64,000 bases of DNA, from contig NZ_WHNP01000006.1 of the NCBI RefSeq assembly GCF_009362735.1, positions 62,001 to 126,000 of the forward strand, in the 5' to 3' direction. The position numbers and the translations under genes are program-made. Shown piece after piece: positions 1-9,320 of this stretch. Under the pieces are notes generated by a model. The model had not been told where the DNA came from. It ran no database searches and saw only the letters and a list, made by a program, of their open reading frames with translations. This DNA is from Paraburkholderia franconis. GTDB lineage: Bacteria; Pseudomonadota; Gammaproteobacteria; Burkholderiales; Burkholderiaceae. Position 1 is the stretch's first letter; each line of letters begins with the position of its first letter.

Positions 1-16
1 ACTTATCAGTAGCGAT
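1..16 (-). CDS. infC: Translation initiation factor IF-3, first five codons only
   Basis: Only the 5' end lies in the window. Reading leftward from base 16 the codons are ATC GCT ACT GAT AAG, giving I(M)-A-T-D-K, which matches the N-terminus I recall for beta-proteobacterial IF-3. The frame has a TAG stop five codons upstream of the ATC and no ATG, GTG or TTG between, so ATC is the only available start. An AGAGGA Shine-Dalgarno sits 8 bases upstream. The gene follows thrS after 48 bases, the conserved thrS-infC order. Rare AUU or AUC starts on infC are known to let IF-3 repress its own translation. Identity rests on five codons plus synteny. Confidence 0.72.
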
Positions 17-24
17 GTTACGTT

Positions 25-30
25 TCCTCT
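25..30 (-). promoter_or_regulatory. Shine-Dalgarno of infC
   Basis: AGAGGA read leftward, 8 bases before the ATC codon at 16-14. It supports initiation at this non-canonical codon because no other start is in reach. Confidence 0.65.
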
Positions 31-64
31 AAAGATTAAAAAACGAGCCGCGCTGCCAGGTGGT

Positions 65-1972
65 TTAGTTGAACGTCTGTACGTCCTGACGCAGACGCTC
101 GCTGAAGGCATCGACGGACATCACGCCCAGATCGACACCGCCACGGGCACGCACGGCTACCGTTTGTGCATCACGCTCCTTGTCGCCGACGACCAACAAA
201 TACGGCACCTTTTCAAGCGTGTGCTCGCGTATTTTATAGCTAATCTTCTCATTGCGCAAATCGGCTTCCACTCTAACCCCTTGTTTTTGCAACGATTGAG
301 CTAGAGATTGGGCGTATTCCGCCTGACTTTCAGCGATATTCATCACCACAACCTGCATCGGCGCCAGCCATACAGGCATTGCACCAGCATGGTGCTCGAT
401 CAGAATACCGAGGAAGCGCTCCATTGATCCGACGATTGCCCGGTGCAGCATGATAGGCCGGCGGCGGCTGTTGTCTTCTGCCACGTACTCGGCGCCCAGA
501 CGCTCCGGCAGGACCATGTCGAGCTGCAGCGTGCCGCACTGCCACGAGCGGCCGAGCGCGTCCTTGATGTGATATTCGACCTTCGGACCGTAGAACGCGC
601 CCTCGCCAGGCAATTCTTCCCACGTCACGCCGCAGGCGGTCAGCGCGTCACGCAGACCCTGCTCGGCGCGATCCCAGATTTCGTCCGTGCCCGCGCGCGC
701 ATCGGGGCGCAGCGACAGCTTGATCTCGACATTGTCGAAGCCGAAATCCTTATAGACGCTCATTGCCAGCGTGTTGAACGCAATCGATTCGCTGATGAAC
801 TGGTCTTCCGTACAGAAGATGTGCGCATCGTCTTGGACAAATCCGCGCACGCGCATCAGACCATGCAGTGCGCCCGACGACTCGTTGCGATGGCACGAAC
901 CGAACTCCGCATAACGCAGCGGCAGATCGCGATACGAGCGCAAGCCGTGATTGAACACCTGCACGTGCCCCGGGCAGTTCATCGGCTTGATCGCGTAGTC
1001 GCGCTTTTCCGACTCGGTCGTGAACATGTTTTCACGATAGTTCTGCCAGTGACCCGACGCTTCCCACAGCGAGCGGTCCATGATCATCGGCGTCTTGATC
1101 TCGAGATAGCCCGCTTGGTTCACGCGACGGCGCATGTACTGCTCGACCTGCTGCCACAGCGTCCAGCCGCGCGGATGCCAGAACACCATACCCGGCGACT
1201 CGTCCTGCATGTGGAACAGGTCCAGTTGCTTGCCGAGCTTGCGGTGATCGCGCTTTTCCGCCTCTTCCAGCATGTGCAGATACGCGTCCTGGTCTTCCTT
1301 CTTCGTCCAGGCCGTGCCGTAGATACGCTGCAACTGCTCGTTCTTCGAGTCGCCGCGCCAGTACGCACCGGCGACCTTCATCAGCTTGAAGACCTTCAGC
1401 TTGCCCGTCGAGGGCACGTGCGGGCCGCGGCACAGGTCCGTGAAGCCGCCGTGCGCGTACAGCTTGATTTCATCGCTGGCGGGAATCGATTCGATGATCT
1501 CGGCCTTGTACTTTTCGCCGATGCTCTTGAAGTACTCGACGGCCTCATCGCGCGACACGACGCGGCGCGACACCGGCTCGTCTTTCTTTGCGAGCTCCTG
1601 CATGCGCTTTTCGATCTTCTCGAGATCTTCGGGCGTGAAGGGACGGCTGTACGAAAAGTCGTAGTAGAAGCCATTGTCGATCACCGGCCCGATCGTCACC
1701 TGCGCTTCCGGGAAGAGATCCTTCACCGCGTAAGCGAGCAGGTGCGCCGTCGAGTGGCGAATGATGTCGAGACCGTCTGCGTCCTTGTCCGTGACAATCG
1801 CGAGCGACACGTCGTGGTCGATCAGCGCGGACGTATCGACCAGTTCGCCGTCGATCTTGCCGCCGAGCGCAGCCTTCGCGAGACCGGGGCCAATCGATGC
1901 AGCCACTTCGGCGACAGTCACGGGGTGCTCGTACTGTCGAACGGAACCATCGGGCAGTCGTATCGAAACCAT
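65..1972 (-). CDS. thrS: Threonyl-tRNA synthetase
   Basis: Class II aminoacyl-tRNA synthetase that charges tRNA-Thr in the cytoplasm. The 635-residue product starts at the ATG at 1972 (MVSIRLPDG), preceded by GGAG; the frame runs 14 codons further upstream, but those codons do not resemble the family N-terminus. Domains in order: TGS (about 1-62), the editing domain with its zinc-type HxxxH motif at His73/His77 and a DLCRGPH cysteine near 180, the class II catalytic core with MNCPGHV, and the C-terminal anticodon-binding domain. Length matches the family. It is followed by infC, as in most bacteria. A strong terminator only about 50 bases upstream separates it from the tRNA gene. Confidence 0.97.
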   Translation of the reverse strand: MVSIRLPDGSVRQYEHPVTVAEVAASIGPGLAKAALGGKIDGELVDTSALIDHDVSLAIVTDKDADGLDIIRHSTAHLLAYAVKDLFPEAQVTIGPVIDNGFYYDFSYSRPFTPEDLEKIEKRMQELAKKDEPVSRRVVSRDEAVEYFKSIGEKYKAEIIESIPASDEIKLYAHGGFTDLCRGPHVPSTGKLKVFKLMKVAGAYWRGDSKNEQLQRIYGTAWTKKEDQDAYLHMLEEAEKRDHRKLGKQLDLFHMQDESPGMVFWHPRGWTLWQQVEQYMRRRVNQAGYLEIKTPMIMDRSLWEASGHWQNYRENMFTTESEKRDYAIKPMNCPGHVQVFNHGLRSYRDLPLRYAEFGSCHRNESSGALHGLMRVRGFVQDDAHIFCTEDQFISESIAFNTLAMSVYKDFGFDNVEIKLSLRPDARAGTDEIWDRAEQGLRDALTACGVTWEELPGEGAFYGPKVEYHIKDALGRSWQCGTLQLDMVLPERLGAEYVAEDNSRRRPIMLHRAIVGSMERFLGILIEHHAGAMPVWLAPMQVVVMNIAESQAEYAQSLAQSLQKQGVRVEADLRNEKISYKIREHTLEKVPYLLVVGDKERDAQTVAVRARGGVDLGVMSVDAFSERLRQDVQTFN

Positions 1973-2025
1973 TGCGTTCTCCGTAATGCCGGCAGGCGGC
2001 GGCACATGCAACAAGCGCTAAAGAC

Positions 2026-2061
2026 AAAAAAAATGCGGCCCCGCTTTCGAGGGGCCGCATT
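2026..2061 (-). terminator. Rho-independent terminator upstream of thrS
   Basis: Perfect 11-bp arms (2032-2042 and 2051-2061) around an 8-base loop, followed on the minus strand by a run of eight T. It would end transcripts coming leftward from relA and tRNA-Val, leaving about 53 bases for a thrS promoter unless readthrough is used. Confidence 0.85.
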
Positions 2062-2245
2062 CACATTTCTGCAAACTACTGCAAACAACAAGGGCGAAAG
2101 TGGTCCTCGACTAGCGTCGCTCCGAAACAGTTCCGGTCAACGTTCGCGGTGTCATAACCATGTTCGCCTGATTCGCTCTTTACGCCGAAGCGTTCATTGC
2201 TACTCGCGTTTGCGAAACCTCGGCAAGCCGAAGTTTCAGATTCGT

Positions 2246-2322
2246 TGGTAGGCTCGATTGGACTCGAACCAACGACCCCCACCATGTCAAGGTGGTGCTC
2301 TAACCAGCTGAGCTACGAGCCT
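2246..2322 (-). tRNA. tRNA-Val (anticodon GAC)
   Basis: Leftward 77-base cloverleaf. The 7-bp acceptor stem AGGCTCG/CGAGCCT is perfect, the anticodon loop is TTGACAT giving GAC (valine, GTC/GTT codons), the T-arm contains GGTTCGAGTCC, and the discriminator A plus CCA are genomically encoded. It lies about 120 bases downstream of relA on the same strand. Confidence 0.96.
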
Positions 2323-2442
2323 AGAGAAACGAGATTATATGGAGCACGGAGAAAGTTGGCAAGCGTTTTTATGCATCGGCATCAAAATTCTCTGCACGTG
2401 CGCGCGCACGGCAATAGGCGTCACGAGCGCATTGCCAACGCT

Positions 2443-4683
2443 TTACTTGCGCGTTGCCCTGACGACACCCGCCACTTCACCCAGCATCGCGCACGCGCGC
2501 TGGATCTGCGCGGCACTCGACACTTCCACGGTGAACTGCATGAACGCCGCGTTGCGCCGTGACTGCGACTTCACGCCGATCACGTTCATCTTCTCGCGCG
2601 CAAACACTTCGGAAATGTCGCGCAGCAAGCCCTGCCGGTCGGTTGCCTCGATCGACAGGTCGACGGGATACACCGACTTGCCGCGCCCGCTCATCACATC
2701 GGCGGACCACGCGGTTTGCAGCACGCGCTCTGGCGCGCGCTCTGCCATGCGCCGGAACGTCGGGCAGTCACTGCGATGAATCGACATGCCTTTTCCGCGC
2801 GTCACGAAACCGGCGATGTCATCGGGCGGCGCGGGACGACAGCAGCGCGCGAGCTGCGTCAGCAGCGCATCGACGCCGACGACGAGCACGCCCGTCGACG
2901 CGCCATGCGCGACGCTCGCGCCGCTGCTGCGCTTCTCGAACTGCTCGGGCGCCTCGACGACAGGCTCGGCGGGCGGCGCATCGCTCAACGCCTGTTCGAC
3001 GAGCCGCAAGCTGAACTCTTCCTTGCCGACCACCGAGAACAGATCCTCGGGCGACTTGAAGCCAAGCTTCGCCGCCAACTGATCGAGACTGACGGACGTT
3101 TTGCCTTCGCGCTGCAAGGTCTTTTCGACCATCGCGCGCCCGGTGGTGACGTTCTCCTGCGCTTCGACGGCATTGAACCACGCGCGCACCTTTTGGCGCG
3201 CGCGGCTGCTTTGCAGGTAGCCGAGTTGCGGATTGAGCCAGTCGCGCGACGGCCCGCCCTCCTTGACGGCGACGATCTCGACCGTCTGCCCGTTTTGCAA
3301 ATGCGTATTCAACGGCACCATCGCGCCATCGACGCGCGCCCCGCGGCAACGATGCCCCAGTTCGCTATGCAGGTGATACGCGAAGTCGAGCGGCGTCGAG
3401 CCCTGCGGCAACGGAATCACGCGTGCCTGCGGCGTGAGCGTGTAAATGTGGTCGTCGTCGAACGTCGCCTGGCGCAACTGCTCCCATGGCTTTGCGGCGC
3501 CCTTATCGCCGTGCTTGCCTTCGGACACATCGTCCTTCCACGCAAGCAGTTGACGCAGCCACGCAATCTTCTCGTCGTATTTCTCGCTGGCGCTGAACTG
3601 GCCGCCATAGCCGCGCGTGCCGGCTTCCTTGTAGCGCCAGTGCGCGGCCACGCCATATTCGGCGAACCGATGCATCTCCTGCGTGCGGATCTGCACTTCG
3701 AACGCGCGGCCATCGTCGCCGATCACAACCGTATGCAGCGACTTGTAGCCGTTCGGCTTGGGCCGCGAGATGTAGTCGTCGAACTCCCTCGGCACCGGCT
3801 GCCACAGGTTGTGCACGATGCCGAGCACCGTGTAGCAATCCTTGATGTCGGGCACGATCACGCGAAACGCGCGCACGTCGTAAAGCTCGGAAAAGTCGAG
3901 CTCTTTGCCGCGCATCTTGCGCCAGATACTGTAGATGTGCTTCGGCCGGCCGCTCACTTCGGCCTCGATGTGCGCGGCCGCCAACTCCCGCTGCAGCTGT
4001 GCGATCGCTTCGGCGACATAGGTTTCGCGTTCGACGCGCTTCTCGTCGAGCAGCTTCGCGATGCGCTTATAGGTCTGCGGCTCTTCGAAGCGGAACGCGA
4101 GATCTTCGAGCTCCCACTTCAGTTGCCAGATGCCGAGGCGATTCGCGAGCGGCGCGTAGATGTCGAGCGTCTCGCGCGCCACGTCGGGCGACGGCGTGAT
4201 CTTCGCCGCCGCGTAATAGCGCATCGATTGCAGCCGCGACGCGAGCCTGATCAGCACGACGCGAATGTCCTGCGCGAACGCGAGCAGCATCTTGCGCAGC
4301 GCTTCGACCTGCGCGCGGCGCGCGGCCTGCGCGTCGCGGCCCGCCTCGGGCATCGCGTTCTGCGCGGCGCGCATACTCACGGTGCCGAGGCGCAACAGCT
4401 TGCGCACGTCGCTCACCAGTTGTGCGACTTCCTCGCCGAAGTTGTCGGCGATGGTCTGCTCCGGGTTCGCGAGATGCGGCGTCAGCGAGAACAGCGCCGC
4501 CGCCAGCACGGCCGGCGGATCGACGTTGAGCGTGCGCATGATGGAAGCCGTACCCGCCGCATGATCGGCGAGCAACTCACCCGACGACAGCCGCGCGTCA
4601 CGCGCGTGCTCGCGCACGAACGCAAGCGCGTCGTCAAAGGACGGCGTCGGGTTCGGAGCGGTCGTGACGGTGTCGCTATTCAT
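2443..4683 (-). CDS. relA: (p)ppGpp synthetase RelA
   Basis: Makes the alarmone (p)ppGpp when uncharged tRNA blocks ribosomes. The 746-residue protein starts at the ATG at 4683 (MNSDTVTT); the open frame extends about 70 codons upstream without family-like sequence. Order: degenerate HD region (about 30-180), synthetase domain with YDVRAFRV and PNGYKSLHT (about 230-350), TGS domain (TPQARVIPLP onward), and C-terminal ACT domain. Where a bifunctional SpoT/Rel has the HD residues (LLHD), this protein reads AALFSLTPH, so hydrolase activity is probably lost. This marks it as RelA rather than SpoT. It precedes tRNA-Val and thrS on the same strand. Confidence 0.95.
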   Translation of the reverse strand: MNSDTVTTAPNPTPSFDDALAFVREHARDARLSSGELLADHAAGTASIMRTLNVDPPAVLAAALFSLTPHLANPEQTIADNFGEEVAQLVSDVRKLLRLGTVSMRAAQNAMPEAGRDAQAARRAQVEALRKMLLAFAQDIRVVLIRLASRLQSMRYYAAAKITPSPDVARETLDIYAPLANRLGIWQLKWELEDLAFRFEEPQTYKRIAKLLDEKRVERETYVAEAIAQLQRELAAAHIEAEVSGRPKHIYSIWRKMRGKELDFSELYDVRAFRVIVPDIKDCYTVLGIVHNLWQPVPREFDDYISRPKPNGYKSLHTVVIGDDGRAFEVQIRTQEMHRFAEYGVAAHWRYKEAGTRGYGGQFSASEKYDEKIAWLRQLLAWKDDVSEGKHGDKGAAKPWEQLRQATFDDDHIYTLTPQARVIPLPQGSTPLDFAYHLHSELGHRCRGARVDGAMVPLNTHLQNGQTVEIVAVKEGGPSRDWLNPQLGYLQSSRARQKVRAWFNAVEAQENVTTGRAMVEKTLQREGKTSVSLDQLAAKLGFKSPEDLFSVVGKEEFSLRLVEQALSDAPPAEPVVEAPEQFEKRSSGASVAHGASTGVLVVGVDALLTQLARCCRPAPPDDIAGFVTRGKGMSIHRSDCPTFRRMAERAPERVLQTAWSADVMSGRGKSVYPVDLSIEATDRQGLLRDISEVFAREKMNVIGVKSQSRRNAAFMQFTVEVSSAAQIQRACAMLGEVAGVVRATRK

Positions 4684-4783
4684 CGTGCAGCGGGCCCGCG
4701 GCTCGCGCGGGCGAATGAGGCCAATGCAAATGCGTGAAACGTATGTCGCGTATGTTGCGCGTATCTCGCGTGTATGGCCCGCA

Positions 4784-5137
4784 TCAATTGCGCTGGGCGG
4801 CGACCACGACCACTTCGACGAGGCACTTCGGATTCGCGAGCTTCGCTTCGACGGTTGCGCGCGGCGGCGTGTTGCCTTGCGCGACCCAGTCATCCCACAC
4901 GGCGTTCATGCCGGCGAAGTCCGCCATATCCGCGATGTAGATCTGCACCGAAAGCAGATGCGCCTTGTCGCTGTTGACTTCACCGAGCAAACGGTCGATG
5001 TGGCCGAGCACTTCGCGCATTTGACCGGCGATGTCCTGATCGGTCTCTTCGGCGATCTGGCCAGCCAGATAGACCGTGCCGTTATGCACAGCGGTTTCCG
5101 AAAGGCGCTTGCCGACGTGATGACGAATGACTGACAT
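4784..5137 (-). CDS. RidA/YjgF/RutC-family protein
   Basis: A 117-residue member of the RidA family, cytoplasmic trimers whose best-known role is hydrolysing reactive enamine/imine intermediates. Start is the ATG at 5137 (MSVIRHHV), which fits the family length; the frame continues 67 codons upstream without similarity. The family arginine is kept in PPRATVEAKLA and is followed by the VEVVVVA strand. It lies 100 bases upstream of relA on the same strand. The exact subfamily (RidA, RutC, TdcF-like) cannot be told from sequence alone. Confidence 0.85.
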   Translation of the reverse strand: MSVIRHHVGKRLSETAVHNGTVYLAGQIAEETDQDIAGQMREVLGHIDRLLGEVNSDKAHLLSVQIYIADMADFAGMNAVWDDWVAQGNTPPRATVEAKLANPKCLVEVVVVAAQRN

Positions 5138-5258
5138 GAAATTTCCTGTCCGTTGTGAATGAAGAATGAAACGACGCCATGCGATGTTCGTTTTGCGCGC
5201 ACTATGCGCAGATCGCGATCGAACAGCGATCGATCTACGCCCGCGCACCAATCTCATA

Positions 5259-6179
5259 TTATGACGCGTCGGTGCTATTCCCGATGAAGAACCGCTTCGC
5301 AATATCGATCTGATCGGCGGAAAGAAAGGCCGGTGCATGGCCTACGCCGGGGATTTCGACGCTGGACACGTTGTGCCCCTTCTCGATCATCTTCGCGACG
5401 GTTTCGCGCGACAGCAGGTCCGATTGCTCGCCGCGCACGATGAGCACGGGCCCTTCGAACGAAGCAAGCGACTGCCACAACGCCGCCTCGCCGAGTGCCG
5501 CCAGTTCGGGCGTGGTTTGCGTGAACGGCTCCGCGATGCGCGGATCGTAGCGAAAACGCCAGGCGCCATCGCGCTCGTGCACGAGAGGCGTGTTGATCTC
5601 GCGCCATTCGTCCGAAGTCAGCGGCCCGAACGATTGTGCGAGCAACGCGGCGTGATCGATCGCCTCCTGCTGTGTGGCGAACGACACCGGCTGCCCGAGA
5701 TAGCTGCCGATGCGCTCGATGGCGACCGGTTCCACATGCGGACCGACATCGTTGACAACCATCTTGCGTATCGGCGAGTCCTTCAGCCCGGCGAACGCCA
5801 TGCCGATCAGCCCGCCCATCGACGTGCCGAACCAGTCGACTGTCTCGACGCCGAGCCGCGCGATCAGCGTGACCATATCGCCGACGTATTGCGGGATGCC
5901 ATAGTAAATGGGGTTGGCGAGCCACGAAGACAAGCCACGCCCGACCACATCCGGACACACGACGCGATACACCGGCGACAGCGCCGCCGCGAGCCGGTCG
6001 AAGTCGCGGCCGGAACGCGTCAGCCCATGCACGCACACGAGCACGCGAGGGTTATCGGGTGCGCCCCATTCGGTGTACGCGATGCGATGCAGCCCCGCAG
6101 GACTCGCGCATTGCACATAGCGCTGACGGGGCACGGTGGTGTCGACAACGGGCGAAACGGCGACGGGCGTGGCGGTCAT
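5259..6179 (-). CDS. Alpha/beta-fold hydrolase
   Basis: A 306-residue serine hydrolase. Visible parts: the oxyanion-hole segment VCVHGLTRSG (about residue 50), the nucleophile elbow GTSMGG (Ser about 120), a late strand LIVRGEQSD carrying the probable acid, and the catalytic histidine in PGVGHAP near the C-terminus. No signal peptide is seen, so it should be cytoplasmic. Substrate unknown. The gene runs leftward, 121 bases ahead of the RidA gene; whether they form a transcript is not clear. Confidence 0.85.
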   Translation of the reverse strand: MTATPVAVSPVVDTTVPRQRYVQCASPAGLHRIAYTEWGAPDNPRVLVCVHGLTRSGRDFDRLAAALSPVYRVVCPDVVGRGLSSWLANPIYYGIPQYVGDMVTLIARLGVETVDWFGTSMGGLIGMAFAGLKDSPIRKMVVNDVGPHVEPVAIERIGSYLGQPVSFATQQEAIDHAALLAQSFGPLTSDEWREINTPLVHERDGAWRFRYDPRIAEPFTQTTPELAALGEAALWQSLASFEGPVLIVRGEQSDLLSRETVAKMIEKGHNVSSVEIPGVGHAPAFLSADQIDIAKRFFIGNSTDAS

Positions 6180-6327
6180 CAGAGTTCCCTCGATCGAAAG
6201 GCTGCAGCGTGCATGAAAGACGCACGGAATACGACCGATTCTAAACCGCTTCGTCTCGCGCGCTCATCGGCATGAAGGCATAGGACGGAAGCACAAGCCA
6301 GCAAGCGCGGGCCTCGAGGCATAAGGA

Positions 6328-6364
6328 AAAAAGAAGCGGGCGCGACTTGCATCGCGCCCGCTTC
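6328..6364 (-). terminator. Rho-independent terminator after scoAB
   Basis: Perfect 12-bp arms (6335-6346 and 6353-6364) with a 6-base loop, followed leftward by TTCTTTTTT. It lies 39 bases beyond the scoB stop and ends the scoA-scoB transcript. Confidence 0.85.
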
Positions 6365-6402
6365 CCGACCACCGCTTTCGACGCAAGGTCGAACGAAGAG
6401 AC

Positions 6403-7044
6403 TCAGCTCACTGCGCTCGTATCGAGCGGCGCGCCCGTCTTCGCCTTGATCTCGTCGACGGTCACACCGTCAGCCAGCTCGACCAGTTTCAGGCCGCCAT
6501 CGACCACGTCGATCACGCCCAGGTCCGTGATGATGCGATCGACCACGCCGACGCCCGTCAGCGGCAGCGTGCATTCTTCGAGGATCTTGTGCTGGTCGCC
6601 CTTCGCGACGTGCTCCATCAGCACGACGACGCGCTTGACGCCCGCCACCAGATCCATCGCGCCGCCCATGCCCTTGATCATCTTGCCGGGGATCATCCAG
6701 TTCGCCAGATCGCCCTTCTTGCTGATCTGCATGGCGCCGAGGATCGCCAGGTTGATGTGGCCGCCGCGAATCATCGCGAACGAATCGGCCGACGAGAAAA
6801 TCGACGAGCCCGGCAGCGTCGTCACCGTCTGCTTGCCGGCGTTGATCAGGTCAGCGTCCACTTCTTCTTCGTACGGCGACGGGCCGATACCGAGCAGGCC
6901 GTTTTCCGACTGCAGCCACACTTCCATGCCCGCGGGCACGTGGTTGGCGACGAGCGTCGGCAGACCGATGCCGAGGTTCACATAGAAGCCGTCTTGCAGT
7001 TCCTGTGCCGCGCGCGCGGCCATCTGGTCACGATTCCAAGCCAT
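6403..7044 (-). CDS. scoB: Succinyl-CoA:3-ketoacid CoA-transferase, subunit B
   Basis: Beta subunit (213 residues) of the type I CoA-transferase that moves CoA between succinyl-CoA and acetoacetate, used in ketone-body and PHB breakdown. Start is ATG 7044 (MAWNRDQM). The catalytic glutamate is in [12 protein letters not shown] (about residue 46-50), and the later GGAMDLV and MEHVAKGD segments are typical of the subunit. It begins two bases after the scoA stop, so the two are co-translated. A strong terminator follows. Confidence 0.93.
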   Translation of the reverse strand: MAWNRDQMAARAAQELQDGFYVNLGIGLPTLVANHVPAGMEVWLQSENGLLGIGPSPYEEEVDADLINAGKQTVTTLPGSSIFSSADSFAMIRGGHINLAILGAMQISKKGDLANWMIPGKMIKGMGGAMDLVAGVKRVVVLMEHVAKGDQHKILEECTLPLTGVGVVDRIITDLGVIDVVDGGLKLVELADGVTVDEIKAKTGAPLDTSAVS

Positions 7045-7046
7045 GT

Positions 7047-7751
7047 TTACTCTCCTTTCGCGCGGACGATGCGTTGTTCGATGCGTTTTTCCGGGTGTGC
7101 GTTGAGCACGAGACGCTGCACGAAGATACCCGGCGTGTGGATCGCATCCGGATCGAGTTCGCCCGTCTCGACGATCTCTTCGACTTCCGCGACCGTGATC
7201 TTGCCCGCCATCGCGCACATCGGATTGAAGTTGCGCGCAGTGCGGCGATAGATCAGGTTGCCCGACTTGTCGGCCTTCCACGCCTTGACGAGCGCAACGT
7301 CGGCCGTCAGCGACGGTTCGAGCACATAGTGGTTCTCGCCGAACTGGCGCGTCTCCTTGCCTTCCGCGATGATCGTGCCGTAGCCCGTGTTCGTGTAGAA
7401 CGCCGGAATGCCCGAGCCGCCCGCGCGCAGCTTTTCGGCGAGCGTGCCTTGCGGCGTGAATTCCAGCTCGAGTTCGCCCGCCAGATACTGGCGCTCGAAT
7501 TCCTTGTTCTCGCCGACGTACGACGAGATCATCTTCCTGATCTGGCGCGTTTCCAGCAGCAGGCCGAGGCCGAAGCCGTCGACGCCCGCGTTGTTGCTGA
7601 TGCAGGTGATGCCCTTCACGCCGGAGTCGCGCAGGGCGGCGATCAGCGCTTCAGGAATGCCGCACAGCCCAAAGCCGCCGACGGCGAATGTCTGCCCGTC
7701 CTTGACGATGCCTTCGAGCGCGGCAGCCGCGCTTGCGTAGACTTTATTCAT
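7047..7751 (-). CDS. scoA: Succinyl-CoA:3-ketoacid CoA-transferase, subunit A
   Basis: Alpha subunit, 234 residues, starting at ATG 7751 (MNKVYASA). The glycine-rich CoA-binding strand [12 protein letters not shown] (about 25-36), [12 protein letters not shown] and [10 protein letters not shown] segments are characteristic of the ScoA/OXCT alpha part. It heads a two-gene leftward operon with scoB. A PAS-LuxR regulator is transcribed divergently 290 bases away and is the obvious candidate regulator, though this is inference. Confidence 0.93.
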   Translation of the reverse strand: MNKVYASAAAALEGIVKDGQTFAVGGFGLCGIPEALIAALRDSGVKGITCISNNAGVDGFGLGLLLETRQIRKMISSYVGENKEFERQYLAGELELEFTPQGTLAEKLRAGGSGIPAFYTNTGYGTIIAEGKETRQFGENHYVLEPSLTADVALVKAWKADKSGNLIYRRTARNFNPMCAMAGKITVAEVEEIVETGELDPDAIHTPGIFVQRLVLNAHPEKRIEQRIVRAKGE

Positions 7752-8041
7752 CAGTGTGTCCCTTCCTTGATTGGATACCCGAAATTGGGATCGATGCGAC
7801 GCCGTTCCTGTGTCGACTCGCGCCCGCTCCTGCTCGCCCGTGCGCTTGCATGAGCCGGCTGCCGGGGCGCTGCGGGCACAGCCCGAAACGTCATTCTAGT
7901 CATCTGCGGCGAACGGTGGCGCGATGCGGACAAAACCTCGCCGCGCCAGCCGCGCATCTTGTGATGTGCCGAAAGGGTACGATGCGGCGCTGTTGCGGCA
8001 CAATACGCAAAAATACATAAGTAGTCGCACCCTCTGATTTC

Positions 8042-8587
8042 ATGCCCGAACTGGATTACCAAACCGCTTTTCACCTTGCGCCGATCGGCCTCGTGCTGTC
8101 GCGCGAGCGGATCATCGAAGACTGCAACGAGCAGGTCGCCGCCATCTTCCGCCGTTCGCGCGAGTCGTTGTTGGGGCAATCGTTCGCGGTGCTGTATCCG
8201 TCGCCGGATGAATTCGAGCGCATCGGCGAGCGCATCCCGCCCATCATGACGGCGCAAGGCAGCTACGCCGACGACCGCATCATGAAGCGCGCGAACGGCG
8301 AGCTGTTCTGGTGCCATGTGACGGGGCGCTCGCTCGATCTTTCGGTGCCGCATGCAGCGGGCGTCTGGACCTTCGAGGATCTGAGCGCGACGCGGCGCGT
8401 CGCCGTCGAGCTGACGCCGCGCGAGCGCGAGATCGCCGCGCAGCTGGTGACGGGGAAAACGAGCAAGCAGATCGGCCGGATTCTCGACATCAGCTCGCGG
8501 ACAGTGGACGTCTACCGCGCGCGGCTGATGCGCAAATACGGCACGGGCAACGCGACTGAACTGCTGCAGCGCCTGCTCGGCAATTGA
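8042..8587 (+). CDS. PAS domain / LuxR-type HTH transcriptional regulator
   Basis: A 181-residue DNA-binding regulator. The N-terminal half (about 8-115) is a PAS sensor fold (APIGLVLSRERIIEDCNEQV; FWCHVTGRSLD). The C-terminal 60 residues are a LuxR/FixJ helix-turn-helix with LTPREREIAAQLVTGKTSKQ and SSRTVDVYRARLMRKYG. There is no receiver or kinase domain, so it probably senses a small molecule or redox state directly in the cytoplasm. It is divergent from scoAB and may control it. Ligand unknown. Confidence 0.85.
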   Translation: MPELDYQTAFHLAPIGLVLSRERIIEDCNEQVAAIFRRSRESLLGQSFAVLYPSPDEFERIGERIPPIMTAQGSYADDRIMKRANGELFWCHVTGRSLDLSVPHAAGVWTFEDLSATRRVAVELTPREREIAAQLVTGKTSKQIGRILDISSRTVDVYRARLMRKYGTGNATELLQRLLGN

Positions 8588-8604
8588 CTTTCGACTGCAA
8601 GGAA

Positions 8605-8627
8605 GCGCCGGCTGCGAGAGCCGGCGC
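8605..8627. terminator. Hairpin between convergent genes, no T-run
   Basis: Perfect 9-bp GC-rich arms GCGCCGGCT/AGCCGGCGC around GCGAG, between the PAS-LuxR gene and the oppositely oriented thioesterase gene. It lacks a T-tract on either strand, so its terminator role is uncertain. Confidence 0.4.
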
Positions 8628-8649
8628 GCATCAATCGGGAAGGTAAGGC

Positions 8650-9078
8650 TCAGGCCTTGACGAGCTGTGCGCTTTCGATGGTCGAGCGCAGCAGATCGGG
8701 AAGCGGCACCGACTTGCCTGCCGCGTAGTCGATCCACACGCACTTCGCGGAGCCGCGCGCGTAGAGCGTATCGGGGTCGTCGGCGCGAAACAGCTCGAAG
8801 CGCGTATCGAAGCTGCTACGGCCCGGCGTGCCCACCGTCATCCGGCCGATCACGTCGCCAGGATAGTGCAGCTGCTTCAGGAATTCCATCGACGCATTGA
8901 CGATCACGGGCCCCTGCCCTTCGCCGTTGCCGCCCGCGATGCCCAACTGCTCGAACCAGGAAATCCGCACCTGCTCCATGTAGCGGAAATAGACCGTGTT
9001 ATTCACATGGCCGAACGCGTCCATGTCGCCCCAGCGGATCGGCATCGACATTTCAAAAACGGGGTGGTAATCGCTCAT
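8650..9078 (-). CDS. Hot-dog acyl-CoA thioesterase
   Basis: A 142-residue 4-hydroxybenzoyl-CoA-thioesterase-like protein. The signature WGDMDAFGHVNN (about 15-27) carries the active-site aspartate and the asparagines, followed by YFRYMEQVRISWFEQ, the typical helix. Start is ATG 9078 (MSDYHPVF); an upstream extension of 24 codons has no family similarity. It hydrolyses acyl-CoA thioesters in the cytoplasm; the chain preferred cannot be read from sequence. The next gene on the same strand, 242 bases upstream, is a short-chain dehydrogenase. Confidence 0.88.
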   Translation of the reverse strand: MSDYHPVFEMSMPIRWGDMDAFGHVNNTVYFRYMEQVRISWFEQLGIAGGNGEGQGPVIVNASMEFLKQLHYPGDVIGRMTVGTPGRSSFDTRFELFRADDPDTLYARGSAKCVWIDYAAGKSVPLPDLLRSTIESAQLVKA

Positions 9079-9320
9079 CGCACTTCTTCTACGGTTTGAA
9101 TCTGAATCGGAAAACGAAACTGCCCGGGCCGCGTCCGGCAACGGACGCACAATCCGCGAATTGCAGCGGCTAAAAAGTTTGAGGCTTGTGCAACGTCAGC
9201 TGTGTGCAACGTCAGCGCTGTACGGACGCTGCACATGGGCGTCAATGATCGCGCTTTTCGCGCGTTTCTGCTCCGAAGCTAACAGGCAAGCGTGTCAGTC
9301 AAACGATTGCCTGCCAGCGT

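Noticed and set aside
443..2251. Long plus-strand open frame of 602 codons opposite thrS
   Set aside because: It is antisense to thrS, contains no recognisable domain and crosses the terminator. High GC codon bias keeps such mirror frames open; the same applies to 2716-4737, 5337-6275, 20712-21932 and similar frames.
7955..8015. GTGCCG ... CGGCAC inverted repeat in the scoA/PAS-LuxR gap
   Set aside because: Only six bases per arm with about 24 bases between; expected by chance in GC-rich DNA.
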